Shown: in pieces, positions 34,501 to 47,400 of the stretch
Layout: each line of letters starts with the position of its first letter
How positions within the stretch are numbered: position 1 is the stretch's first letter
Position numbers and translations under genes: made by a program
Source of the DNA: Magnolia sinica
Taxonomy: Eukaryota > Streptophyta > Magnoliopsida > Magnoliales > Magnoliaceae
Direction of reading: 5' to 3'
DNA: 64,000 nucleotides
Assembly (NCBI RefSeq): GCF_029962835.1
Contig: NC_080577.1
Coordinates: 1,984,001 to 2,048,000 of the forward strand
The notes under the pieces: model-generated
Seen by the model: only the letters and a program-made list of their open reading frames with translations
Database searches by the model: none
Told to the model about the DNA's origin: nothing

Positions 34501-37500
34501 GGAGTCGAACCCGACTTCGATGATTGTATGGTGGTTTCTTTCTCTTTTCTTTTCTTTTCTTTTCTTTCTTTTTTCCTTTCTTTCTTTCTTTCTCTCTAGG
34601 CTGGAACGACCAACAATGCCCTCTTTTCTTTCCCCGCTCTCTTTCCGCTCTTTCTTGCTCCTTTTCTCTCTCCCTTCTTACGGTCTCTCTCTCTTTCCTT
34701 CTCTCCCTTTCTTGCTTTCTTTCTTTTCTTTCCCTCTTTTACCTCTGTGGTATATTCTCCCAGCGTTGGACGAATGGTTTTTATAGGGGGAGAGCCTCCA
34801 GATCCTTCTGTGAAAACCCTTTTACGCAAATTCTGTTTTCGCAGCAAGGAAACGGGCATAGTTGTCTGCGTAGAGATCTGAAAGTGCCACATCTTCTTTC
34901 ATCCTTCCGCTGTCGACGTGAGTGCGATCGGAAACCCTCTCCCTTCGTTTTGGATGGCTCAGATCGACCCAAATAGTATCCCTTTCAATTTCTTGCGCAA
35001 CGAAATTAGAATCCGTTTTGGTTTCTTGGCGTAGTTCGTGGAAGGATTTGCGGACGAATCTGTTTTATTGTTCGAGCTGGCTTTGTGTGAAGGGATTCGG
35101 GTTTCGGTCGGATTCAGTCTTGGATGGTTCAGATTATCATGGGTCCTCGTGATGGTGGGCCACCAGCGTCTTCAAATGGACGCTGTTTGTTACATCGTAA
35201 ACTCCTTTGCTGGGAATTTGAGTACACATGTGTGCAGTCCCACGTGAGGACAACTAGGGTTAGGACAGAAATGGATTCCGAACATGATGGACGGTGTGGA
35301 TCGAGTACATGGATGGTCCAGATGGGCCACATCTCTCTTTAAATGGACGTTATCCGTTCGTCCATGAAAAGTGAGGGAAAACTCTACTGTTTTAAGTTTT
35401 CGTCGGGTCAAACCAGGTTTGACCCGATTTTCGGTGTGGTGCACGGCGGACGTGCACGAGTCTTGTGCGCCTTCATCCTCAAGGTGGGGTCCACCGGGTT
35501 GTATGGTATGATCCACACCATCCAGTATATTTGGATAGTCCTCCTTAGGACATTAGGTGAAAATCAGGAAGATCCAAAGCTCAGGTGGGCCCCATGACTT
35601 GATTTGGGCTCTAGTTGCAGGTTCCCCTCAACCCAACGGTCAAATGATCTTTAGATCTAGCCCTTGGGGTTCCTATGGCTCCTTGGCCTAGTCTATGCGG
35701 AAATCATGGTATGCTTAGTGATCTAATGGCCTAATGTGTGTATTAGCTAGTGGAACGGTTGGTTATGATGGACAAGCATGATTACTTGGGTATGTAATGA
35801 TTATATCTATAAATCAATGGTCAAATGGCTTGTTCTATGGATGAAGATCGTTTCCATTAGTCAAATTTGTGTTGGAGAATAGATGTATGGCTAGGAGAGG
35901 CAGATTGATATTGTACACATGTATATAATAGGTTAAATTCTATAGTAACACTTGAGAACTTTCAATGCTCGGGTATTGATAAGGGCCTGTTTGGGAGCGT
36001 GGATTTGGAACCCCCTGGATTCGGAACCCCCAGGATTTGAAACCCCCTGGATTTGCAATTCTCTTAGTGTGTTTGGCACCCTGGTGTGTGAATCAACTTT
36101 AATCCAAAAGTACCTATCCATGACCTATCCATGGTATATTTACAGGGGTTTGAATTTAATTACTAAATCAATTTTAATATCTCTAATTAGTGAGATATGT
36201 AATTTTTGACACAATGGTTGTGATAAGCCCGCTGAAATATATGCTTTGCCCGGAAATGATGAAATTCCAAGTCTCGGATGGGCCACAAGCACAAGATCAT
36301 GCCCGAGTGACTAACCAACGATTTTTAATCGTTAATTTACATGGACAATGTTTGGACGGTGCTGATTTACATGGACAATGTTTGGATAGTACTGATCATC
36401 ATTAGTGGGCCATGTGCCCGATAGAATGATAGTGTATAGTGACACACATGTTACACCTGCAACTATTGAAATGATTTTAGGCGTAATCCAAGCTCTCACT
36501 GTGGATTACAAACCCCCTCAAAGAGGGGATTTGAAACCCCCCAGATTTGAAACCCCCAGTTACTATATGCTGCCAAACAACTGGGGGATTTGAAAGCCCT
36601 CAAATTCCCTCCAATCCTCTCCAATCCACGGTGCCAAACAACCCCTAAGTCAATGACTTTGGGCACTCCATAAATTGATTGAATTGGTCACTATTTCTGA
36701 ATCTCAAAAAAGAGAAAAAAAATCATTGAGGATGTTATTTGATTACTTGGTAGATGATTTGATCATATTGAGTTATTTGTAGGATGATGTGGTCATAGTG
36801 AGTTTTTTGAAGAGACGAACAACTAAAGGTGGCCCCGAAATAATTGACCGTTTAAATCAATTATTAGAGTTTTTTTAGTATAATCAATATGGGCTGTTAA
36901 CTTTCATAGCCATTGCTTAATTGATTTTGATAATTTACCATGCCTAGATCACTTATATTACTACCACACAACATCTAGCTGCATTTTCCACCTGAAGTGG
37001 AATATTAATTCCAATATTGCACACCACATTCATAATAGACATAAGAAGACATGATCCCAGACATATACTTGATATGCCCATCCTCTTCGAAGTCCATCAT
37101 GACTAGGGAAACAAAAGTCAAGTTTTGCTTCACCAGGTATTAAACATGAGTTACTGAAATGCGTTGAGGCGCAGTAGTCAACTATGCATCTAGGGGTAAG
37201 CACTATTTCGGTGCAGGTTGTGAGACTGGTACTAAATCGATGCAAACTCTGAATACTAGGTATGGCCCCAAAATAACAGGGGTCAAGTTCTGACGGAGAC
37301 GATGGGAGATAAGCATCATCGTTGAGAGGGACACAACCCGAATCACCAACTAAGGCCTCTTAAATGATCATTTAGTGAGAAAGGAGGCAGGGGTGTAGAG
37401 ACAACCAATCAAAGTTACTTTCAACAGGGACATGGAGTCAAAAGTGGGCCGCACATGGTAGATAGTCCAGACCAGTGATTGGACCATCTCTGATTTAATC

Positions 37501-38352
37501 AATACAGACTGTCTATTTCTTATCCATTACTCAGATTGTTAGAATCAGTGGTTATGGTCGCATTGCATAGCATAATTTTAGGTTGTTCCCGTGGTCAACT
37601 TGATGAATGGCTTAGATCTCTCAACATGTTTGCCACTTGTACAATGGATGTCTTTGAAGCAAAAGTCAAACTTCTGCTTGGAAACAACTATATCTAACCA
37701 AATAGTTTTTTGAACCTCCATAGGAAACCAGTCTTTTCTGAAAAACATTAACCTTTTCTTAGGTTTCCCCACGAAACATAATCACTAGCAAATAGACTTC
37801 CTGAGCAACCAAACATGCAATGAGAGGTCTCTTTTATATCATTCAGGGGAAGCTAATTCCTTGGTGGATGTCTTAGATAAGACAGGGGTTTCTAGACTCT
37901 CTATTTGTATTGGAGACATGTACCATGAGTTTGATTGGTTGCATGTACTCCTCTGTTCCTTTTTAATGAAATTCTTCTTCTTTTATTTATTTATTTATTT
38001 ATTTTATTTTAAGTTTTCTGACAAAAGAAGAAAAAAAAAAGCTTGTGTCATAAACGATTGTTGCAATGAGAGGAATACATTATACATGTTGAAGAATCTA
38101 AGATAGATCTTGAGAAAACATACAACTGCTCCCCAGAAAAATTGGATTTGTTCACAAGTGGAGAATGCGTTTGATGGTGCCTATCCAAAGTTAAATTCAC
38201 TTAAAAAGAGATTGTAACTGCCGAGGTGGCCTGGTCATTTTGTCTTTTTCAACCCCTGGTCATTTCTTTGTTGATAACAAACATAACTTTTAAAATCTTA
38301 TAAATAGCCATGGACTGCTGACTTTAGTTCAAGATGAATCTTTTCTGTCTTT

Positions 38353-38406
<54 letters not shown>

Positions 38407-41400
38407 CCTTTCTGGCCACTAATTGGGAGAAGATCCCTTTACATCTTAGATTAATGCCTAAAACCATCTTCAATCTCTGCAGGTGACAAGCAAGTTCTGT
38501 TCGCAGATAAGATTCTGAAGTTCACTGGATCTGGGAAGTTGAAACGCCGTATTCTGTTAATCACGGATTTTGCAATTTATATTGCTGATCCTGAAGCCAA
38601 TGTGCTTAAACGGCGGATAGCGCTTGCAGCTGTTGAGAAGTTATGTCTGAGCAAACTGACAGATGATTTCTTTGCAATCATTGTTCCAACTGAGTATGAC
38701 TGCCTTATGGCCAGCACTCGGAAGATGGAGATTGTTTCCGTTCTGGTCGAAGCTACCAAGAGTTCTTCCACTTATAAACTTGAGGTTATTTCCTCCAACA
38801 GGCAAGTAGATGTCCAGTTAATTTTGATGTCTTCGCACCTCAGATACTTCCTCTACCATCTGATTTGAGTTTGTGCTGAAGTTTAATTTTAAGATGATTA
38901 CCTGACCTCACTATTTGGAGGTATGACAGTAATTTTGTTTATCATCTGACCTCACTATTTGGAGGTATGACAGTATTTTTGTTATATATATATATATATC
39001 ATTTAGTTCTATTGAAGCACTACAAGTTATACTGCACCTGGTTGTATCGGGACACTTGGACAATCCAATAGATCCATCTGGGCTGTCCATTTGGTTCGGT
39101 CCAAAATTTCTTTCTTCTTTTGTCTTTCCTTTTCTTTTTCTTTTCTTGGTGCTCCAGCCCACACTTTTGTTCACCAATCAAACACACCAATCAGATGATC
39201 ATATTCTTCTGAAAGTTTGCCTTATTCGTTGTAGCCATCTGTTTTCGAAGCCATTGATGGCATGATTAAGATTGCAGTTTTAAAACTCAACTTGACTTAA
39301 AGGTTTGACGAGTTGAGGAACTTGCTCAGTTTTTTCGAGTCCTGAACACCAAGATTTGGTGATATTTTATATTTAAAAATTTATAAAATACTTTAGAGTT
39401 CCAGCGAGTCAAGTTTTGTCTACTGGAGTTGACTGCGTCAACTAAGTCTCGACATACATTCAGTTGGGGGATTTCACGTCACATGAAATCTGATAACATA
39501 TCTAACACACTATATTGCTTGCTTCCAACCTCTTCTAAGTTCATTTGAGAAATCATGGAGAACTCCTTGGTAACTATAGCCCACAAAATAATCTTTCCCT
39601 ACAATCTGTCAGCCCCTTGATCTATTCTTTCTGCTTTATTATTCAGTTCTTTCCAAATTGACCATGACAAAGCCAGCAAAAGATAATCTCCCTTGAGTTT
39701 TTCCCTTCATCGATCTGTATTCATGATTTCAGGACTTGAGCAATTGACTACAGGAAGAAGACATTGCCCATATCACCTTGAACAACGTAAGAGTTATCAT
39801 CTACGCTCCTTGGGTGAAGGGGCAATGTATCAAGAGGTTACTGGCAATTTTCCCATCTTGTAAGCGAAGAGTGCAAACGTTTATGATGATTCTTTTTCCT
39901 GTTTTGAAGATGATATGAATTAAGGTTTTATCGACCACTGGTAACCAACAAAATGCAGAAACCTTGGGGCTCCTACCGATTGCTATACAAGTTGGCCTTT
40001 TAGCTTCCCCAAAGTTTGTTAACTTCAAAAAGAAAAATCGAATGAAATAAATTCCCCGTGAATCCAATGTTTATACTCTTCTGTCTATGGCAAGGTGTGG
40101 AATGTATGCCCCTTCCAAAACTGCAAGAAACTGCACCGAAGAATCTATTTCTTCATCCCTTTTGATTTCTTTTAAATGTAATGTTTGATAGTTGCAATTT
40201 TTCCACAGAAGTCATTTATGAAGTAGCAAAATTCAATGTTTCTATAGATGAAGGTCACTATATATAAATGTAGAACTCATTTGCAGTGCTATTTATGTTG
40301 TCTATTCCCTAACACGGCTACACATTGCAAATTTTTGTAGCAATTAGAGTCAATTCCCACCCATTTTAATGCAAATATGCAACCTCACTAACATATGAGG
40401 TTTGGTCTTGTAGCTTGTGGGCTACCACATAAATGCATCCTACTGTATGCTCTCTCTCTCTCTCTCTCTCTAAAAAAAGAAGAAGAAAAGATTCTACTAT
40501 ATGCTATTCATTTCCTATATGATATTCATTTCCAAAATGCCACCCCCGTCAGACTGCAAACAGCTAGCTTTATATACCATTCATCTCCTAATGCCCGTTC
40601 CCCTTATATTGAAACTACCACCCCTATTCACGCATTTTAACAGCAAGTTCTGAAACTTATTTACATCGTTTCTTTCACACGTTGTTGTATGTGCCATGTT
40701 TGCCTTTTGCTAGCTGTATTAAAGCTGAATACGCCTGCATCGCATGAAATAACCTTCTGTATTGTGTTCAGTGAAGACTCTTGTCATGGTGAATAAAATA
40801 AAAGGATACTTAGAAATGCTATAAATTCAAGGATACATTAAAATCCTCATTGGATTTGTACCAGTATATGCTTGAAATTTGATTACTTTGTATCGGTTCC
40901 AATCTGTGAAATTGTGCAGGTTCGAATACCATGCTGCATCTGAGTTGGTAAAGGAAGTCCAATTCGAGGAGGTCGAAGGTTGGTGATCAATTCAGTTTTC
41001 CTTTTCCCAGAAAAAAAGCATGCCACAAGGATGCCTGAGTTGTGTTGTGCTCATCTTCCTCCATATAAATGTACAGAGGTTGGAGAGCACAACCAATTAC
41101 CCACTGTACCCCATTGTGTATGTGTGCAAAAATATCAGAGATCTGATGAGCCACTCAGTCAGTTTTCTGCAAATGGATGGTTTGAACCGTCCAGTTTCAG
41201 GTCACTGATGGATAGTTAAAAAGAGATGCGGTATTTGCATGGTGGGCATCCATGACAATGGTGTAATTGTTCCCAATCACTAACTGCGGTACATGAAATT
41301 TGGGTCTCCTTTTGGAACACTAAATCACTCACCTGCCTTCTATATTTTGTATTACCTTTTAATGTTTAGCATTTTCTGAGGATGTTGTCTTTTTTTTTTC

Positions 41401-44400
41401 TTTTTTTTTTTTGCTTGGACTGTCCAAATTGTGCATCCATATGGCTGGGTCCTCCATCTGTTGGGCCATAGCTTTAAAACCCGAAAACTTGACTTGACTT
41501 GGGTCGAAAGTCTGTCGGTTTGAGTTCTTCAAGTCTTGAATACCAAGTCCTGGTAATATCTAATCTTTAAAAATTTAAATATTCTCAAGTCAGTTCAAAA
41601 ACCAGGAAATAAGACTTGGGGCTCAATCAACCAACTCATGACTAGGACAAGGTGACACAGTGATCCACATATACTCATTGCAAAGGGGTAGGAAGTTGGG
41701 CTAAAGAGGATGGTGGACTGATCCACAATTAAAATATTATAGATTTCTTGTGAATTAGGACGCAAGTAGTGGCCCTATGTGTCCATTCTGTTGAAATGGA
41801 GTCCATGGTTCATCTATCTAGACTGTTGAGGGAGGGAGTTGGGCTAAGGAGGGTGGTGGACCGATCCACAATTAAAATATTAAAGGCTTCTTGTGAATTA
41901 GGATGTGAGTAGTGACCCTATTTGCTCATTCTGTTGAAATGAAGTCCATGGTTCATCTATCTAGACCGTTGGCCTTATGGGCCCCCCTGTAGATGGGGTT
42001 TTCATCAAATGTCTCTATATTGGAAGATTCTGGCCATCAAGTATCTGCCATTTTTACTAGATCACTGTTGTATTTTTTCTATAGTATTTTATTTTTGGGC
42101 TACTTCAAAAATCATTATCTTCTGCCCAGGAGCATTTTGACATTTGTATCCATGATTGGGCTCATCAGATCAATGATGTGATGGGTGAGATTGATTGTAT
42201 GCCACTGATGCGATGGCTGAGGTTCAGTTGTCGATGGTTCTTATCCAGATCTGATGTAGAGCGAGTCGCGGACAGTTTCATGGCCAAGATGGATCAGAAA
42301 AGGCCCGGTTGACAACAGAAGTGATCCGGACCATCGGACCTTAGATCGGGCGTATCTCGCAATCTGGAATGAGTTATCTGACGTAAAATATATGATTTTG
42401 GGGTAGAACGAGCTACTTTAGATAACCAACCTGCTACGCCGGGTTGCGCAGTCCGGAATTGCGAAAAACCCCTTGATCGACGGTCGTTTCCCTGTTTTAA
42501 TTTCGTTTTTACTATAAATAGTAAGTTTTAGTTTGATTATAACTCTTCATCCGTCGGGCTTTAGGAGTTGCGCCCAATGTGAAAAGAGCTTAGAATAATT
42601 AGGAGAACGGTTTGGTGAAGCCAAATAGGACACTTACTATTTTTGGCCGAAAACCTTGCGCACTAGTAGACATCACGACCGTCTATAAATAGTAACTTTA
42701 CTATTTATAGTAAGTCGCAGATTCTAGGAGTTTGAGTTGTAGTTTGATTCTGATTTCTTTTCCATTGCTTGGTATATTTAAAGGGTTGTGAACTCGTTTT
42801 TAATTATTCATCAATCAATTTCGAATTTATTAGAATTTATTTCTATTTTCTGCTTTCTTTCCTCGTGGATTCGAGAAGTCTCTGTGAGGAGTCGAGAGAA
42901 GTTCCGTGGATTCGGAATAGTTATCCTCTTGAGGAAGATGGTGCTCGACCTCACGTCCTCCCCTGCGTCAGTTTGGTATCAAATCGAGGTTTCTCTTTGG
43001 ATTGATGGCTTCTAACGACAGGTCGGGCAACAATCCCATGAGCAGTGCTCTAAGAAATTTACCTTTAACGGCGGCAGCTTTCGAAGTAGCGCAACGAGAG
43101 AATCAGCAAGCCATGCAAGGGCTGCAGGTTTCCATCGACCGCATAGCGGATCTCTTGGTGGAAAATCTAAGGCAACTCCGTGTTCCTGGTGGCAATCCTC
43201 CACCTCCAATTAATCGCCCTGATCGCAGGATAGTACAGACAGTGCATCTAAGGGTCATTCCTGAGGAAGGGGGCTCTAGTGAGGAAGAAATCGACGACAT
43301 AATCTTTCAACACCCCAGACATGGCGGCGATCGAGTAGATCGAACAGATCGAGAATTCAAGATGAGGGTTGATATTCCTAGCTTCAATGGCCAACTACAC
43401 ATTGAGGATTTCCTCGATTGACTTTCTGAAGTTGAGCGATTTTTCGACTATATGGACATCCCTTAATCAAAGAAGGTCAAGCTTGTGGCCTATAAGTTGA
43501 AAGGAGGAGCTTCAGCTTGGTGGGAACAACTGCAACTCGCGCGAACCAGGTAGACGAAAGCACCAATCCGCACCTGGCAGCGGATGAAGCAGCTACTACG
43601 TGCCCGATTCCTCCCTAGCGATTACGATCAGGTATTATTCCAACAATACCAAAATTGTCGACAGGGTAGTCGGTCAGTGAGAGAATACACGAAAGAATTT
43701 TACCGCCTGGCGGCACGTAACGATTTGGTCGAGACTGAATCGCAACAAGTCGCCCGATTTAACGGTGGATTGTGTATAGCTATCCAAGATCGGGTCCGGA
43801 TGCAGTTCGTCTGGACGATGAATGATGCGATCAAGTTGGCCACTCGGGCAGAAGCGCAACTTGAACGTCCTAACACGGACCTATCCTACTGCAAGGATCC
43901 TTGTGGTAGGTCTTCCCTAGGGAATTGCACAGCCTAAGGGGAATGAGCCCGTAGGAGCACGCACTCAACCTCCTACGTTTGAGAACCGAGATCAGGGAAG
44001 CGGGCAAGTTAGACCCCAAAGGGGCGTATCGACTGCTGCTGGTCCAAGTAGAATCCCGAACCCCTATGCTCGGCCAAGGCCCGATAACTGCTATCATTGT
44101 GGCCAACCGGGCCACCTATCAAATACTTGTCCCCAGCGAAAAGTGGCAAACCTCGCCATCAATGATGGTAGTGCTGATAACGCTTATGAAGATCCAGATA
44201 TTGAAGAACATGAACATACTACCGAGGATGAGGCAGATGATTCAGGTTGGATTCAGCAAGATCACGGCGAGTCACTCGTCGTGAGGCGACTATTATATGC
44301 GCCAAGAAAAGAAGTGCATCCACAGCGGCATAACATCTTCCGCACTAGGTGCACGGTGAATCGAAAGGTTTGTGACGTGATCATTGACAGTGGGAGCAGC

Positions 44401-47400
44401 GAGAACATCGTCTCCAAGGTCATGATGGAAAAATTGCAATTGAAAACGGAGCGTCATCCCTCTCCATATACAATCGGTTGGATCAAGAAGGTCAGCGAAA
44501 CAAAGGTAACTGAACAGTGCACCATATCATTTTCAATTGGCAAACATTATAAGGATGAAGTAGTATGCGATGTGGTTGATATGGAAGCATGTCACATACT
44601 ACTCGGTTGACCCTGGCAATCTGACCGTGACGCCACTCATAAAGGGCGAGATAATATATATATCTTCGTCAAGGATGACCGAAAGACCATATTGGCCCCT
44701 ATGGATCTAGAGGGACCACCTGAAACTTCTAAAGTGGAGGGCCGTTTTCTCTTAACCATACGCGACTTCGTGGAAGAATCCAATGAAACAGGACAGACTT
44801 ATGCATTAATTGTAAAAGGGGAAGAACTCGAGCCTACAAACATCCCTGAAAGACTAAGGCCCCTGCTACATGAATTTAAAGAAATCTGGCCCGATGACCT
44901 TCCCGATGGGTTACCCCCCATGCGGGATATCCAACATCATATCGACTTTGTCCCTGGGTCCAGTTTACCTAATCGTCCCCATTATCGAATGAGTCTGAAT
45001 GAGTGTGAGATTCTGCAGGGACAAGTAGAGGAATTGATCCGTAAGGGTCTTATTCGAGAGAGCATGAGTCCATGTGCTGTACCAACTTTATTAACTCTAA
45101 AGAAAGATGTGAGTTGGCGCATGTGTGTCGACAGCCGAGCCATCAACAAAATCACCATAAAATACAAGTTTCCTATACCACGGTTGGACGATATGCTCGA
45201 CATGTTAGAGGGTGCAAAAATATTCTCTAAATTAGACCTAAGGAGCGGCTACCATCAGATTCGAATACGGTCGGGTGATGAGTGGAAAATGGCTTTTAAG
45301 ACCAAGGAAGGATTATACGAATGGATGGTCATGCCCTTCAGTCTTTCAAATGCGCCTCGCACATTTATGAAATTGATGAACGAAGTTTTGAAACCTTTCA
45401 TTGGGCGGTTCGTTGTAGTTTACTTCGATGATATTTTGATATACAGTCAAGACGAAACCACTCATATGGAACACCTCAAGAAGGTCCTTCAAGTGCTCAT
45501 TAAAAATAAACTGTACCTTAATTTAAAAAAGTGCAGCTTCATGACTGATAGCCTATTGTTCCTGAGTTTTGTCGTCACATCCACGGGCATTCGGGTGGAT
45601 GGGGAAAAGGTGAAGGCAATCAGAGAATGGCCAGTTCCTACAAATATTCACGAAGTGGGAAGTTTTCATGGATTGGTGACATTCTATCGTCGGTTCGTGA
45701 AAAATTTCAGTACCATTGTGTCACCAATCACAGATTGCATGAAGAAAGGGCAGTTTCAGTGGACTGATGAAACTGACATGAGCTTTGCCGAAATCAAGCG
45801 CAGATTATCCACAACCCCGGTTCTTGTACTTCCCAACTTCGACAAACTGTTTGAAGTCGAATGTGATGCCTCATATGTTGGAATTGGGGGAGTTTTATTT
45901 CAAGAAGGTAGGCCGGTAGCCTTCTACAGCGAGAAACTTAGCGATGCACGTAAGAAGTAGTCTACATATGAGATTGAGTTATACACGATGGTCCAGGCAC
46001 TGCGGCACTGGCGACATTATTTGATTCAAAGGGAATTCATACTTTACACGGACCATCAAGCTCTCAAATTCATTAATAGTCAAGCTAACATTAACCGTGT
46101 GCATGCTAAATGGATCTCATTTTTGCAGGAATTCACGTTTGTACTAAAACATAAGTCAGGGCAACAGAATAAAGTAGCTGATGCACTGAGTCGCCGTGCA
46201 ACTTTGTTAGTCACTATGAACAATGAGGTTGTCAGGTTCGAGCGCCTCAAAGACATATATGCCGATGACGACGACTTCAAGGACGCATGGGTTAGATGCC
46301 AAGAAGGTCACCCCGGTGACTTACATATGCAAGACGGGTTCCTTTTCAAGGGAAATCGACTATGCATCCCAAACAGTTCGCTAAGGGAACAGATAATCCA
46401 AGAGCTACATGGAGGTGGCCTCAGTGGGCACCTTGGGAGAGACAAGACGCGAGCTCTTGTGGAAGAACGGTATTACTGGCCGCAATTGGTACGTGATGTG
46501 GGAAAGACAGTCCAACGTTGTTATATTTGTCAGACCTCTAAGGGGCAATCTCATAATACGGGCCTTTACACTCCGTTACCCGTGCCTAATGGCCCTTGAG
46601 AGGATTTATCTATGGACTTCGTGCTTGGTCTCCCACGAACACAATGCGGCATGGATTCGGTGTTCGCGGTAGTAGATCGTTTCTCCAAGATGACGCACTT
46701 TATTCCATGCAAGAAGACTCTCGATGCAACACACGTGGCGAATCTATTCTTCAGAGAAATTGTGCGGCTATACGGGGTTCCTAAGACTATTACTTCTGAC
46801 CGTGACACGAAATTCATAAGCCACTTTTGGCGGACTTTGTGGACTCGATTCGATACACGACTTCAGTTCAGCAGCGCCTACCACCCACAGACTGACGGTC
46901 AAACTGAGGTTGTGAATCGCACGTTGGGAAACCTCTTTTGATGTATTTCAGGAGAAAAACCGAAGCAGTGGGATTTAGCCTTGTCTCAAGCGGAGTTTGC
47001 ATTCAATAGCATGGTGAACCGCTCGACAGGAAAATTCCCGTTCTAGGTTATTTATGGACGAGTACCTCGCCACACACTAGACTTGGTCCCTCTGCCCAAG
47101 CTCCTAGGCATGAGCATTGCAGCGGAATATATGGCTGACATGATTATGGGCATTCATGCGGAGGTACAAACCAAGCTACATGCCTCGAACGAAAAGTACA
47201 AGGAGCAAGCGGACAAGCATCGGCGACAAAAAGTGTTCGAGGTGGGCGACCAAGTAATGGTCCATCTGCGCAAAGAACGATTTCCGACTAGAACGTACAA
47301 AAAGTTGAAGAATAAAAAGATTGGACCGGTACCAATCATCCGAAAGATCAATGACAACGCTTATGTTGTTAATCTTCCAGATGACATGGCAATCTCATGA

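Noticed and set aside
34520-34976. 150-codon Phe/Ser/Leu-rich frame and 98-codon Lys/Arg/Glu-rich frame opposite it
   Set aside because: Both are translations of a long pyrimidine-rich tract.
35943-36405. Frames around 35952-36405 as a gene in intron 1
   Set aside because: They lie almost wholly inside the Tourist-type MITE.
38806-38811. GT donor (CAA|GTAGAT) instead of the GC donor for intron 2 of the TH1-like gene
   Set aside because: Joining there to the acceptor at 40919 leads to a stop after eight codons; the GC donor keeps the frame and the family wording.
43002-47400. Separate protein genes for the frames in this interval
   Set aside because: All belong to the interior of one broken Ty3/Gypsy element and are described there as a single fossil.
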